NCBI RefSeq assembly: GCF_003576455.2
Contig: NZ_CP032869.1
Coordinates: 1,054,001 to 1,118,000 of the forward strand
Direction: 5' to 3'
Source of the DNA: Mucilaginibacter celer
GTDB lineage: Bacteria > Bacteroidota > Bacteroidia > Sphingobacteriales > Sphingobacteriaceae
Length of the DNA stretch: 64,000 nt
Under the pieces are notes generated by a model that worked only from the letters and a program-made list of their open reading frames with translations, did not search any database and had not been told where the DNA came from. The position numbers and the translations under genes are program-made. Shown here in pieces: positions 40,353 through 50,325 of the stretch. Every line of letters begins with the position of its first letter. Positions within the stretch are counted from its first letter, which is position 1.

Positions 40353-40400
40353 TTTGTGTTAATTATACGCAAATATAAATATGTGTTTTAAATACGCAAA
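40353..40400 (-). promoter_or_regulatory. nadM promoter bracketed by two NrtR-like operators
   Basis: Minus strand: -33 TTG and -7 TATATTTG (perfect) with a 19-base spacer. One palindrome, TGTGTTTT-AAATACGCA (40382-40398), covers the -33 side; another, TTGTGTTAATTATACGCAA (40354-40372), follows the -7 box over the start of transcription. Both have the TGyGTn..nACrCA form. NrtR, encoded 0.7 kb upstream, is the obvious binder. Repression in high ADP-ribose/NAD conditions is inferred from the family. Confidence 0.75.
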
Positions 40401-40489
40401 TTATTTTTTTATTTTTTTGCGATTGATGCTTAGCTAAAGCGGGGAGGGGTGGGTTTTGTTTGGGGGGTTAAGCGCGCAGAGTGTTTTTT

Positions 40490-40680
40490 ATGGATGACGG
40501 AGATTTTTAGGCACGCAAAGGCGCGAAGGCGCTAAGTTTTTTGTGAATAGTTGTTAAATGTATGTTGGAGATTTTAAGCACGCAAAGGAGCTAAGCACGC
40601 AAAGTGTTTTTTGTGGATGGTTGGTTGGGGGGAGATTTTTAAGCACGCAAAAGAGCTAAGACGCAAAGTGTTTTAAATTA
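40490..40680. repeat. Tandem repeat, about 65-70 bp, inverted relative to 22076-22260
   Basis: Three units of GGAGATTTT..GCACGCAAAG..GCTAAG..CGCAAAGTGTTTT, the reverse complement of the family at 22076. A further part (CTTTGCGCCCCCGCGCCTTT) is near 40960. Noncoding. Confidence 0.7.
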
Positions 40681-40682
40681 GT

Positions 40683-40920
40683 AACCAGGGCAAAAATGGG
40701 GTGTCATGCTGAGTAATAAAGTCCTGCGACTCCGAAAATGAAATGACATTTATCTCTTTGTCATCCTGAGGAACGAAGGATCTTCTTCGCCCTATATAGC
40801 CGCTATGCTTGTTGTAGAAGATGCTTCGTGCCTCAGCATGACAACGTGTTTTTAATGATGGCATGCTGAGCCTGTCGAAGCATGATGGGCGGGGCTTTGC
40901 GCACGACTTTTGATAAGTTT
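40683..40920. repeat. Palindromic interspersed repeats (GTCATCCTGAG family)
   Basis: GTCATCCTGAGGAACGAAGG pairs with GATGCTTCGTGCCTCAGCATGAC-type sequence, and GAGCCTGTCGAAGCATGATG with GGGCGGGGCTTTGCG forms a second type. The same two types recur at 54460-54745. Confidence 0.65.
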
Positions 40921-41014
40921 AAAGGGACAGGCTATTCCGTAAATGCACAAAAAAACTTTGCGCCCCCGCGCCTTTGCGTGCCTTAATTAACCCAATAGCA
41001 GAAAAATCGCGATC

Positions 41015-41701
41015 TTATATCTCAAAGCTAATCCCTTCCTTCTTCAACAAAAAATACTTCTCTTCGTTAAAGCGGAACAGGTTGCCTGGCCTTCCGGCAC
41101 CTTCAAGGGCTTGTTTTTCGGTGGTTTCTTCCAGGAAACCGTATTTGGTGATCTTCTTTTTAAAGTTACGACGATCGAAGGGGCGGTCGAGTACGGCGAG
41201 GTAGAGTTTCTCCAGTTCGGAGAAGGGGAATTTTTCTTCCAGTAGTTCAAAGCCTACCGGCTGGTAAAGCATTTTGCTTTTAAGGCGCTCATGAGCTACG
41301 CTGATGATGGTGGTATGGTCAAAAGCCAGCGAAGGCAGTTTTTTGATGTTGAACCAGGCTACGTCGCTGGCATCGGTATCGGCTTTTACGTCGAAGGCAT
41401 CCGGTCGTACAAGGCCGTAGTACGTTATGGAAATTACCCGGTTACGCGGATCGCGGCCCGGCTGGCCAAAGCTGTATAGTTGCTCAAGGTAACTGATGCT
41501 GATGCTGGTTTCCTCACGAAGTTCGCGCTGAACAGCGTCTTCTAACGATTCATCGTTGCGTACCAGTCCGCCGGGTAGGGCCCAACTGTTTTTAAAAGGC
41601 TGAATATTGCGTTTAATAAGCAGTACAGATAAACCCTCTTTTGAGGTATATCCGAAAACTACGGCATCAACAGCAACTTTTATATTTTGGGTACCCGGCA
41701 T
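41015..41701 (-). CDS. nrtR: NrtR-type NUDIX transcriptional regulator
   Basis: 228 residues: NUDIX-fold N-terminus (VDAVVFGYTSKEGLSVLLIK, WALPGGLVRNDESLEDAVQR, ELREETSISI) and C-terminal winged helix (FDRRNFKKKITKYGFLEETT, GRPGNLFRFNEEKYFLLKKE). This is the NrtR layout, a repressor of NAD biosynthesis released by ADP-ribose. Its position just upstream of the salvage operon and the two palindromes at the nadM promoter support that role. Confidence 0.88.
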   Translation of the reverse strand: MPGTQNIKVAVDAVVFGYTSKEGLSVLLIKRNIQPFKNSWALPGGLVRNDESLEDAVQRELREETSISISYLEQLYSFGQPGRDPRNRVISITYYGLVRPDAFDVKADTDASDVAWFNIKKLPSLAFDHTTIISVAHERLKSKMLYQPVGFELLEEKFPFSELEKLYLAVLDRPFDRRNFKKKITKYGFLEETTEKQALEGAGRPGNLFRFNEEKYFLLKKEGISFEI

Positions 41702-41752
41702 AATACAAAGTTAGGGAATGGGAAACGGCGGGGCAAGGGTTAGCAAAATTAA

Positions 41753-42151
41753 TCAGTCGTATTGTGCCACGGTATCGAACACCATTTTCCGGTATTTAAT
41801 CACCGAATCGAGTTTATTATAATTTTTATCCTGAGACGTGTTGAATAGAATATGACGACCATCATTGTTATAAATCTCCATTATTTTCCGGGCAATAGCG
41901 GTGTCTGCTTTTTCTGAATAAGATTGACACAGGCAAACGGCCAATCTGCCCCTGGCAGCATAGTCTTCTTCGCCTTCCATATCGGGCCACTTAGTACTGT
42001 AATAATAATTCTCCGTGCAATTTTTGAAGGTGATGGTTTGTACCTGGCGCTCACTCATATTGTTAACCAGTTTACAGGTGCCAATACCCAATGCAACTAA
42101 GAGTAGTATAATCAGCAGCCATTTCTTTTTATTCACTTTAATCGTCCACAT
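41753..42151 (-). CDS. Hypothetical membrane-anchored protein, 132 residues
   Basis: N-terminal anchor KKWLLIILLLVALGIGTCKL then a periplasmic domain with two Cys (FKNCTENYYYSTKWPDMEGE, AVCLCQSYSEKADTAIARKI). No known family. Confidence 0.6.
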   Translation of the reverse strand: MWTIKVNKKKWLLIILLLVALGIGTCKLVNNMSERQVQTITFKNCTENYYYSTKWPDMEGEEDYAARGRLAVCLCQSYSEKADTAIARKIMEIYNNDGRHILFNTSQDKNYNKLDSVIKYRKMVFDTVAQYD

Positions 42152-42324
42152 TAATAAGCAGTTTATCCATTAATACCGGTTCATATTAAATGTAACCCTG
42201 CATCAAATGATTAATTAAATATTAATTTGGTAGCTCCTTTATAATATAATTTAAATTTGGGTTTTATAAGATGTAATATCCCCCTAACCTCTAATCTCCA
42301 ACCTCCAATCTCTCCCCGCCATCC

Positions 42325-42374
42325 GTTCATTCCGTTCATTATCATTCAGTCGTTCACTTTGTTCATAACATTCA
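42325..42374 (+). promoter_or_regulatory. Array of six GTTCA/ATTCA boxes upstream of wzc
   Basis: Boxes start at 42325, 42334, 42344, 42352, 42361 and 42370 (spacing 9, 10, 8, 9, 9). A -7 box TAACTTTC (7 of 8) lies at 42404-42411, 30 bases after the last box, so the array covers the -37 to -87 region, where an activator would sit. The same box pattern precedes 55799 and 59294. Confidence 0.6.
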
Positions 42375-42524
42375 TTTGCAAGGTAAAAACGGCTTTTCTG
42401 CCTTAACTTTCGGTCAAATAATAGCAAGTAAAAATTGTTGCCCTGATCATTGTAGCTGCTTATTATTTCTGCCTTATGGAAAAATAGCTTTATCGTGATT
42501 GTTGGCATTTTAATAAATGTTAAT

Positions 42525-44924
42525 ATGGATAAATTGGACCTTTTAGCCGACAAGATCGACTTTGTGTACAAAAAAGAGGAAACGCCCGGTGATGTTCGGA
42601 GTCTTGTCGCCATCTGCCTCAATTATTGGTATGTTTTCTTTATCGGGATAATTGTGTGTGTGCTCGGTGTGTTTGTTTACATTCAGTACGAGCCCAGCAA
42701 ATGGAATATCAGCAGTAAAATTATTGTTGAGGATGATAAGAATACTCCGGCCAAAGCGCTCACCAACGGCGTAAACTCAGATCTGGCTTCGTTGTTTGAT
42801 ATTAAAAGCAATGCCGATAACGAGGTAAAAGTGCTTAAATCGCGCAGCCTGATAAAAAAGGTGGTTTACCTGCTCGATTTAAATATGCATGTGTATGATA
42901 ACAATGGCTTCCGCAAAGTTGAAGTATTTGAAGATGCACCCTTTACAGTTAATATCGGTTACAAAACAGATAAACTTAAACTTTCCGAATATTCGATGGA
43001 GGTTTTGGGGAGCAATACTTTCAGGCTGATTAACGGTAAAAGCGGCGAAGATGTAGCCGGCACTTTTGATAAACCCGTAAGTCTCAACCAGTATAACCTC
43101 ACCTTTCATAAAACAAAATATTTTAAGCCCGAAGGCGATTACAAGGTAAAAATTCAAACCCCTAAACAGGTTGAAAAAGACCTGGACGAGAACCTTGGCG
43201 TTGGGCTTGATGATAAACAGGCCACCGTAATTGATCTCAACCTAAGCTACAGCAACCCCGACCGTGGCCGCGTTATCCTTCAAAAACTAATGGATGTGTA
43301 CCTGCAAAACAACCTGGCCAACAAGGTACGCATTGCCGATAGCACCATGAAGTTTATAGACAGGCGACTGGTTGTAGTAGGGGCCGAGCTTGGCAAGGTT
43401 GAAAAAAACCTGGAGCAGTATAAGGTTCAAAACAAAATCTCAGATATCAACGCTCAGTCGAAAGCTTTGATTGAGGGAGCCAATGCTTATCAAAATAAGC
43501 TGAATGATAACGAGGTGCAACTGGCTATAGCAAATGATCTGTTTAAATATGTTAGCGACGCTGCCAACCCGCAGGTAGTGCCAAGCTCGTTAATTACCAA
43601 GGATATGGCCTTTGGTACCGCTATAAACGGCTATAACGAAATGCTGCTGCGTAAGGAACAGTTGAGGATGACACTTACCGATAACAGCGTGGTGATCACC
43701 AACCTCGATCAGCAGATTGAACTTGCCCGTAAGGCTTTGCTGAGCAGCCTGAACAACTATCGCAACAGTTTGCAGGTATCGCAGGCGGCCGTTAAAAAAC
43801 AGAATGCCGGTATTGAAGATAAAATAACCAGTGCACCCACTAAAGAACGTATTTATTTGGATTATGCCCGCGAACAAAGCCTTAAACAGGATTTGTATCT
43901 CTTTCTGCTTCAAAAGCGTGAGGAGACGGCCATTTCGCAAACGGCCACGCTTTCAAGCTGCCGCATTTTGGATAATGCCGATGCCGACGAAAAGCCTTTC
44001 GCCCCTAAAAAATCATTGCTTTACCTGATAGGTTTGGTGGCAGGCATCTGCATCCCGGCAGCAGGTATCAGCATTAAGGAAATGCTGAATACCCGCATCA
44101 ATACCAAGGCCGATATTGATAAACATACCAGTGTACCATTATTTGGTGAGATAAGTCGCGGAGAAAAGCGCGTAAAATCGCTGGTTTACAATGATGCCCG
44201 CTCAACCATAGCCGAAGAGATCAGGGCTTTGCGAACGAGTTTAAAGTACGTTACCGATACAAAAAACTCTAACGTAATTATGTTTACCTCCAGCATGAGC
44301 GGCGAGGGGAAATCATTTATATCGCTTAACCTGGCTAATTCAATAGCATTAACCGGCAAACGGGTGGTGCTGTTGGAACTGGACCTGCGCAAACCCAAAC
44401 TGCTTAAAAACATAGGCAGCGCCAATGATGAATATGGCTTTACCAATTACGTGATCTCGCCCGATGGCTGTGTTGATTGCTTGCTTAATCCATCCGAAAA
44501 TAACCCGAATTTCTTCTATATCTCATCGGGCCCGGTACCACCAAACCCGGCCGAGTTACTGATGGACGACAGGCTTAAAAACCTGATAGGCGACCTGAAA
44601 AAACGCTTCGACTATGTGATTATCGATACTGCGCCGGTAGGCCTTGTTTCGGATGCGCTCATCATCGAGGAGTTTGTTGATGTTACTTTTTATGTGGTAA
44701 GGCAAAATTATACGCTTAAAACACAGCTTGGTATCGTTAATGATCTGCACAAAACCCGGAAAGCCAAACACATGTACCTCATTGTAAATGATATCGAAAT
44801 GCGTACCAACAACATTACCGGCTACGGACATGGTTATGGCAGCTATGGTTACGGATCGCCTTATGATGATAATAAAAGCAAGGTGGCCGAGTGGCTAAAA
44901 AAAATTAAAATGAATGTTTGGTAA
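42525..44924 (+). CDS. wzc: Wzc-type polysaccharide co-polymerase and tyrosine autokinase
   Basis: 799 residues from ATG 42525 (MDKLDLLADK). Wzz domain with helix 1 (YWYVFFIGIIVCVLGVFVYI), a long coiled periplasmic part, a GNVR-like segment and helix 2 (LLYLIGLVAGICIPAAGISI), then a BY-kinase: Walker A SSMSGEGKSFISLNLANSIA, Walker A' VVLLELDLRKPKL, Walker B DYVIIDTAPVGLVSDALI, and a C-terminal Tyr cluster (YGHGYGSYGYGSPYDD) for autophosphorylation. It sets exopolysaccharide chain length and export with Wza. First gene of the cluster. Confidence 0.93.
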   Translation: MDKLDLLADKIDFVYKKEETPGDVRSLVAICLNYWYVFFIGIIVCVLGVFVYIQYEPSKWNISSKIIVEDDKNTPAKALTNGVNSDLASLFDIKSNADNEVKVLKSRSLIKKVVYLLDLNMHVYDNNGFRKVEVFEDAPFTVNIGYKTDKLKLSEYSMEVLGSNTFRLINGKSGEDVAGTFDKPVSLNQYNLTFHKTKYFKPEGDYKVKIQTPKQVEKDLDENLGVGLDDKQATVIDLNLSYSNPDRGRVILQKLMDVYLQNNLANKVRIADSTMKFIDRRLVVVGAELGKVEKNLEQYKVQNKISDINAQSKALIEGANAYQNKLNDNEVQLAIANDLFKYVSDAANPQVVPSSLITKDMAFGTAINGYNEMLLRKEQLRMTLTDNSVVITNLDQQIELARKALLSSLNNYRNSLQVSQAAVKKQNAGIEDKITSAPTKERIYLDYAREQSLKQDLYLFLLQKREETAISQTATLSSCRILDNADADEKPFAPKKSLLYLIGLVAGICIPAAGISIKEMLNTRINTKADIDKHTSVPLFGEISRGEKRVKSLVYNDARSTIAEEIRALRTSLKYVTDTKNSNVIMFTSSMSGEGKSFISLNLANSIALTGKRVVLLELDLRKPKLLKNIGSANDEYGFTNYVISPDGCVDCLLNPSENNPNFFYISSGPVPPNPAELLMDDRLKNLIGDLKKRFDYVIIDTAPVGLVSDALIIEEFVDVTFYVVRQNYTLKTQLGIVNDLHKTRKAKHMYLIVNDIEMRTNNITGYGHGYGSYGYGSPYDDNKSKVAEWLKKIKMNVW

Positions 44925-44952
44925 TTAAAATAGTCAGTAACCTAAACCCAAT

Positions 44953-46314
44953 ATGCTGCAGGCACTAACAATAAATATTAACCGGTTTTTTAACAAAGGC
45001 CATGAGCGCTCGGTAAGGGCACGGAAAAATATTTTCCGCTCGGTTTTGTTAAAGGTAGGTAGCGTGGTTATTACTTTGGTAATGATTCCGCTTACTATCA
45101 GGTATGTTAATCCTACCCAGTACGGAATCTGGCTTACTTTAAGCTCGCTGATAACCTGGGCGGCGCTGTTTGATATGGGTTTGGGTAACGGCTTAAAAAA
45201 CAAGCTTGCCGAAGCCATTGCACTTAACCAAACCGAAAAAGGCAGGGTGTATGTAAGCTCAACCTATGCTATCATGGCGGTTATAGGTCTGCTGATGTTT
45301 GTGGTGTTTTATTTTATAAACCCTTTTATAAAATGGACAAGCGTTTTAAACGTACCCGATGACGGCAGCGGATCCCTGAACAATATAGTGCTCATCATCT
45401 TTGCTTTTTTCTGCTTTCAGTTTGTGATTCAGTTAATCAATACGGTATTGGCGGCCAATCAGCAGCCTGCAAAAACGGCCCAGTTAAACCTGGTGGGGCA
45501 GGTGTGTTCGCTGATAGCTATACTGTTACTTATAAAATTGGTGCCGGGTTCTTTAACCTGGCTGGTGATGGTGATGGCGGGTGTGCCTTTGCTGGTACTG
45601 CTTGGGGGAAGCATACTGGCGTTTAAAGGCGATTACAGGTCACTGGCACCCGCCATCAGCGTGATAAACTTTAAAAGCGCCAGGCAGATGCTGAGCGTGG
45701 GAAGCACGTTTTTCATTATCCAGATCTGCGCACTGGTAATGTATGAATCGGATAATATGGTGATCACCCAGTTATTCGGACCTAAAGAGGTTACTACGTT
45801 CAATATCGCCTATCGTTTATTTTCGGTAGTGCTGATGTTTTTTGTGGTGGTGATCACGCCCTTCTGGAGCGCCTTTACCGAGGCTTTCACTAAAAACGAG
45901 TTTGAGTGGATTAAAAACGCTCTCGCCCGCATCAATAAACTTTGGATTGGTTTAAGCTTGTGTACCGTTGTGCTTACCGCTATCTCGCCCTGGGTGTATG
46001 ATGTGTGGGTTGGCAAAAGTGTATCGGTACCTTTTAGCCTTTCTATCGCTATGTGTATCTATATTATCACACTGATATACCAGGCAATTCATGTGCAGTT
46101 TTTAAACGGGATAGGGAAGATCAAGCTGCAGCTTTACCTGGGTGTCGGCACATCGGTAATTAACATCCCGCTATCTATACTAATGGGTAAGTGGATAGGT
46201 GTGGCCGGGATCCCCATAGCCAATGCCCTCATTTTTGTAATTATGGGAATAGTTTTTTCAACCCAAACCAACCGTATCATTAACCGTACCGCCACAGGTA
46301 TTTTTAACAGGTAG
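44953..46314 (+). CDS. wzx: Wzx-type oligosaccharide flippase
   Basis: 453 residues with about 12-14 membrane helices of the polysaccharide_synt/MATE type: VGSVVITLVMIPLTIRYVNP near the start, QYGIWLTLSSLITWAALFDM, GLGNGLKNKLAEA. It flips lipid-linked repeat units across the inner membrane. It lies 28 bases after wzc. Confidence 0.87.
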   Translation: MLQALTININRFFNKGHERSVRARKNIFRSVLLKVGSVVITLVMIPLTIRYVNPTQYGIWLTLSSLITWAALFDMGLGNGLKNKLAEAIALNQTEKGRVYVSSTYAIMAVIGLLMFVVFYFINPFIKWTSVLNVPDDGSGSLNNIVLIIFAFFCFQFVIQLINTVLAANQQPAKTAQLNLVGQVCSLIAILLLIKLVPGSLTWLVMVMAGVPLLVLLGGSILAFKGDYRSLAPAISVINFKSARQMLSVGSTFFIIQICALVMYESDNMVITQLFGPKEVTTFNIAYRLFSVVLMFFVVVITPFWSAFTEAFTKNEFEWIKNALARINKLWIGLSLCTVVLTAISPWVYDVWVGKSVSVPFSLSIAMCIYIITLIYQAIHVQFLNGIGKIKLQLYLGVGTSVINIPLSILMGKWIGVAGIPIANALIFVIMGIVFSTQTNRIINRTATGIFNR

Positions 46315-46318
46315 CAAC

Positions 46319-46975
46319 ATGGCAACAGCATATCTTATCCGGAAATTTTACAGGGGCCTGCGGGTAATGTATTTCGGCATGGCGCGGAGATACTCGCATG
46401 CCGTTACTACTTTTAAATTCCACTTGAATGGCGTGAAATTCAATAAAGATTTTGTTGGATACGGCATCCCCATTTTGGATGTTAACATGGAGGGGCAGTT
46501 CAGTATCGGCAAAAAATTCTGGTTTAACAGCGGTAAATACCATGCTATGGGTGGCCGCCAGCAGCAGTGCTACTTTGTAGTGGCCAAAGGTGCCGAGTTA
46601 AGCATTGGCGATTATGTGGGCTGCACCTCGGTAGCCTTTATCTGCCACGATAAAATAAAGATAGGCAACCATGTAAAAATCGGCATCAATACCGTAATCT
46701 ACGATACGGATTTCCACTCGCTTTATGCCGAAGCCCGTAACGATATTCCTGAGCGGCTGGATGGGCTTCGTACCAAGCCTGTAATTATTAAAGACGGCGC
46801 TTTTATAGGCGGACACACCACCATACTAAAAGGCGTTACCATCGGCAAAAATTCGATAGTAGGGGCAGGTTCGGTGGTTTTTCAAAGTATTCCTGATGAG
46901 CAGATCTGGGCCGGCAATCCGGCGGTTTATGTACGCGATACATATAAAATGGAGTTAGAAACATGCAGCAGGTAA
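46319..46975 (+). CDS. Hexapeptide-repeat acyltransferase
   Basis: 218 residues. Left-handed beta-helix repeats (IGDYVGCTSVAFICHDKIKI, GNHVKIGINTVIYDTDFHSL, GAFIGGHTTILKGVTIGKNS, IVGAGSVVF) with the D-FHSL loop of the maltose/galactoside acetyltransferase class. Probably adds acetyl groups to the polysaccharide. Overlaps the polymerase gene by 13 bases. Confidence 0.85.
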   Translation: MATAYLIRKFYRGLRVMYFGMARRYSHAVTTFKFHLNGVKFNKDFVGYGIPILDVNMEGQFSIGKKFWFNSGKYHAMGGRQQQCYFVVAKGAELSIGDYVGCTSVAFICHDKIKIGNHVKIGINTVIYDTDFHSLYAEARNDIPERLDGLRTKPVIIKDGAFIGGHTTILKGVTIGKNSIVGAGSVVFQSIPDEQIWAGNPAVYVRDTYKMELETCSR

Positions 46976-48240
46976 ACCAGGCATTTTATGCGCTTTTATT
47001 TTTAATTATGGTGCTGGTATCGTTTTTTCACATGCAGGCGCCCGTGCTTGGGCTGGCATTGCTCATTATTTTGCCGCCGGTAAAACATCAATTCGCCGTA
47101 TTTAAAATGGCGGGGATCTTTACGTTATTATTTGTGCCGGCTGTGCTGGGGCTGATAGCGGGCTATCAAAACAGTACTTATCTTATTGTAAAGGATTTTT
47201 ACTACTTCTCCATCCCTGTATTGTTCATGCTTTCGGGCATTGTATTGGCCCGCCGTATCGAGGTTGAACTATTCCTTAAAACCATCGTTATAGCCGGTGT
47301 GCTGGTATCATTTGTGGTTACCGGTATTTCTATATCATACATGGGCCTGGGGGCGCTTACCGATCCTTATTCGGCCCATTACGCTATCGGTATTGTGGGT
47401 ACGCCGGCCCCGCCGCTGGCCTTTGCGTGCTTGCTGTTTACACGCAAGTTTAATATCACTTTGTTCAGGCGTTCGTTGTTCAATATTTTTCTGGGTGTTA
47501 ATGCCTTTGGCATTTATATGTTTGCCTCACGCACTTACCTTATTATCACGCTTTGCTTTATCATGCTGCTGGTGATTGACAAGATCAAAAAGGTGTGGAT
47601 CTTCCCGGTAATTTTCGCTCTCGGATTGCTGGTGATCGTGCTGCCCTTTATCACTTTCAGTGTTGATTCAGATAGCACTTTCATTAACAAAATAATGGGC
47701 TCATTTAATGAAGTGAGCATCGGTAACTACAATACCGAGCAGGATATTAACCTGCGCTACCGCGGCTACGAATCGTTCATGGCCCTGCGGGGATACCTGG
47801 AAGGCGGCATGCGCGACTGGATTTTCGGTGGGCTTGGCAAGCTTATCGACCTGAAAACTTTTGTGCGCCTTGGCGAAGATGCCGATTTTCAATACATCCC
47901 TGTTTTGCACAACGGCTGGCTGTACATACTGGTAAAAACCGGCGCAGTGGGCGTTATTACCTATATAACCATATTTTTTGGCTTGATCATTACCAAATGG
48001 CGTCTTTACGCCAACAAGGCAGGCAAGCCTGTAATCCGGATGTTCTCAGCCTTTATTATAGGTTGTGTATTCAGTTTGTTGCTTACCAACTATATCGTAA
48101 CCGCATTTTTCAATATGGAAATGAGCATACTGATGGTGGCATTGGGTTATAGTTATATCAATGTACATGTGCTTGTACATCAGTTAAAAGCACGGCAGGA
48201 AACTGTTAAAATAAAACTTGCCGGTTTAGCAGCTCATTAA
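46963..48240 (+). CDS. Wzy/O-antigen-ligase-like membrane polymerase
   Basis: 425 residues, about 11 helices. The large periplasmic loop between late helices (NLRYRGYESFMALRGYLEGG, DWIFGGLGKLIDL, VLHNGWLYILVKTGAVGVIT) carries the HNGWL phrase typical of Wzy/WaaL. It would join repeat units in the periplasm. Confidence 0.82.
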   Translation: MQQVNQAFYALLFLIMVLVSFFHMQAPVLGLALLIILPPVKHQFAVFKMAGIFTLLFVPAVLGLIAGYQNSTYLIVKDFYYFSIPVLFMLSGIVLARRIEVELFLKTIVIAGVLVSFVVTGISISYMGLGALTDPYSAHYAIGIVGTPAPPLAFACLLFTRKFNITLFRRSLFNIFLGVNAFGIYMFASRTYLIITLCFIMLLVIDKIKKVWIFPVIFALGLLVIVLPFITFSVDSDSTFINKIMGSFNEVSIGNYNTEQDINLRYRGYESFMALRGYLEGGMRDWIFGGLGKLIDLKTFVRLGEDADFQYIPVLHNGWLYILVKTGAVGVITYITIFFGLIITKWRLYANKAGKPVIRMFSAFIIGCVFSLLLTNYIVTAFFNMEMSILMVALGYSYINVHVLVHQLKARQETVKIKLAGLAAH

Positions 48241-48251
48241 AATTAAGCTAT

Positions 48252-49022
48252 ATGGAACACACCTACAAAGCAAATAAGGTAAGTATCATCACTGTTGTTT
48301 ACAATGCAGTAAACACCATCGAGGATACCATTCAAAGCGTTATAGGGCAAACCTATAAGGATATTGAATATATTATTGTTGATGGCGGATCAACCGACGG
48401 TACACTGGCCATCATCGAAAAATACCGCGAACACATAGCACAATTTATCAGCGAGCCCGACAGGGGCATTGGAGATGGTTTTAACAAAGGCATCTCAATG
48501 GCCAACGGCGAATGGATAGGCATGATCAATGCCGACGACTGGTACACCCCCGATGCCGTTGAGGTGATGATGAAAAACGTGGCAAAAGGCGACTATGTGT
48601 GCTGCGGCAACATCCGGCTAATAGGCAGCAACGGAACCGAACGCGATAAAAAAAGTAAGGTGAGCTGGCTAAACTTCGGCATGTACATTATGCACCCCAG
48701 CTGCTTCGTAAGGCACTGTGTTTACCGCAAAGTAGGCAACTATGATATATCCCTGCGTATCGCTATGGATTTTGATATGTTTTTGCGCATCAAAAGGCTG
48801 GGTTATAACATTCAATACATCAACCATGTAATTGCCTGTATGCGTACAGATGGCGTTAGTAATGATACCGTTAAAATGCACAAAGAGGAACTGGCCGTGA
48901 TGCGGAGGCATCTGCACGGCATCAATTACCTGTTATCATGCCTGTTTAATTATCTAAACCGCCTCAGGTGGCGTTTCTTTTATAAAGATCCTTTTCGTAA
49001 ACAAATTACCCTACAGGCATAG
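48252..49022 (+). CDS. Family 2 glycosyltransferase
   Basis: 256 residues: GT-A fold with SIITVVYNAVNTIEDTIQSV, IEYIIVDGGSTDGTLAIIEK, DRGIGDGFNKGI and the metal-binding NADDWY. Adds one sugar to the lipid-linked unit at the inner membrane. Confidence 0.92.
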   Translation: MEHTYKANKVSIITVVYNAVNTIEDTIQSVIGQTYKDIEYIIVDGGSTDGTLAIIEKYREHIAQFISEPDRGIGDGFNKGISMANGEWIGMINADDWYTPDAVEVMMKNVAKGDYVCCGNIRLIGSNGTERDKKSKVSWLNFGMYIMHPSCFVRHCVYRKVGNYDISLRIAMDFDMFLRIKRLGYNIQYINHVIACMRTDGVSNDTVKMHKEELAVMRRHLHGINYLLSCLFNYLNRLRWRFFYKDPFRKQITLQA

Positions 49023-49025
49023 TGT

Positions 49026-50324
49026 ATGAAAAAAAAGATCCTCATATCTGCTTATGCCATATCGCCATACAAAGGCTCGGAATATGGCGCTGCATGGAAT
49101 ACGGTTATCAACCTTTCATCTAAACATGAGTTGTGGGTGCTCTACGGCATGTCTGACGATCACATGGGTGATACACAAACCATGCGCAAATTTCTGGAAA
49201 ACAATGAAGTGCCCAATGTACGTTTTGTTGAAGTGCAGCCTGGGCCTTTGGCCAGGGCTATCAACCTGCTCAATAAAGCCGGTTTGGGCTGGTTTTTTTA
49301 CTTCGCTTACACCCTTTGGCAAAAGGAAGCTTATAAAGCCGCCCGGCAGTTGCTGGTAACAGAAGATATTGATGTGGTACACCAGCTTGGCCCCATAGGT
49401 TACCGCGAGCCGGGCTTTTTATACCGCCTGGGCAAACCAATGGTTTGGGGGCCGATAGGTGGTATGATGGTTATTGATAAATGCCTCATGCATAATAAAC
49501 CATTGCTTACGCAGATAAAGTTCGGGCTTAAAAATATTATCAATCAAATTCAGCTTGGTTATTCGGCACGTATTAAGCAGGCTTTTGAGCATGCCGATGT
49601 ATTGATATCGGCTACCCGGGCGGGGCAGCAAACCATCATGAACAGGTTTGATCGCGAAAGTTATTATTTGTCCGAGCAGGGCATCATCGGTAGTATCTCG
49701 CTCAATGAAGCAAAGTTTACAAACGGGGTAATCCAACTGATCTGGTGCGGTACCCATATCGAGCGTAAAAATCTGCAGCTATGCCTTGATGCCCTGGCAC
49801 AGGTTAGGCAAAGCAACTGGCAGCTTCATGTTTTGGGTTGCGGACCGCTTACCGGTAAGCTAAAGCAATACGCCGGCAAACTTGGTTTAAATGAAAAAAT
49901 TACATGGCATGGCCAGCTTAACCGCAGCGAAGCCATCCAAATGATGGCAGCATCTCACCTGCACATCATTACCAGCATAGCGGAGGATAACCCTGCCGTG
50001 GTTTTTGAGGCCATGAGTTGCGGTGTTCCTTCGCTTACTATCAATCATCATGGTATGGGCGATGTAATCAGCAGCGAAAACGGCATCAAGGTGCCGGTTA
50101 ATGAGTATCCGGTGCTGGTAAACGACATCGCAAAAAGGCTCGACGAATTGTTTGAAAAACCTTACCTGTTACAGTGCCTGGCTTACACCACAATTGCCAA
50201 TGCCGGTGCTTTTCAATGGGATGCCAGGCTTAACCTGCTTAACCGAATTTATGATGAGGCTATCATGATGCACGAAAAACGAAACGCCTATTTATTACCC
50301 AATGAAAATTTAATCGCCCTATAA
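49026..50324 (+). CDS. Family 4 glycosyltransferase
   Basis: 432 residues. GT-B fold: N-terminal ILISAYAISPYKGSEYGAAW, C-terminal WCGTHIERKNLQLCLDALAQ, ITWHGQLNRSEAIQMMAASH and AEDNPAVVFEAMSCGVPSLT with the family E-x7-E pair. Starts 4 bases after the previous gene. Confidence 0.9.
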   Translation: MKKKILISAYAISPYKGSEYGAAWNTVINLSSKHELWVLYGMSDDHMGDTQTMRKFLENNEVPNVRFVEVQPGPLARAINLLNKAGLGWFFYFAYTLWQKEAYKAARQLLVTEDIDVVHQLGPIGYREPGFLYRLGKPMVWGPIGGMMVIDKCLMHNKPLLTQIKFGLKNIINQIQLGYSARIKQAFEHADVLISATRAGQQTIMNRFDRESYYLSEQGIIGSISLNEAKFTNGVIQLIWCGTHIERKNLQLCLDALAQVRQSNWQLHVLGCGPLTGKLKQYAGKLGLNEKITWHGQLNRSEAIQMMAASHLHIITSIAEDNPAVVFEAMSCGVPSLTINHHGMGDVISSENGIKVPVNEYPVLVNDIAKRLDELFEKPYLLQCLAYTTIANAGAFQWDARLNLLNRIYDEAIMMHEKRNAYLLPNENLIAL

Positions 50325-50325
50325 T

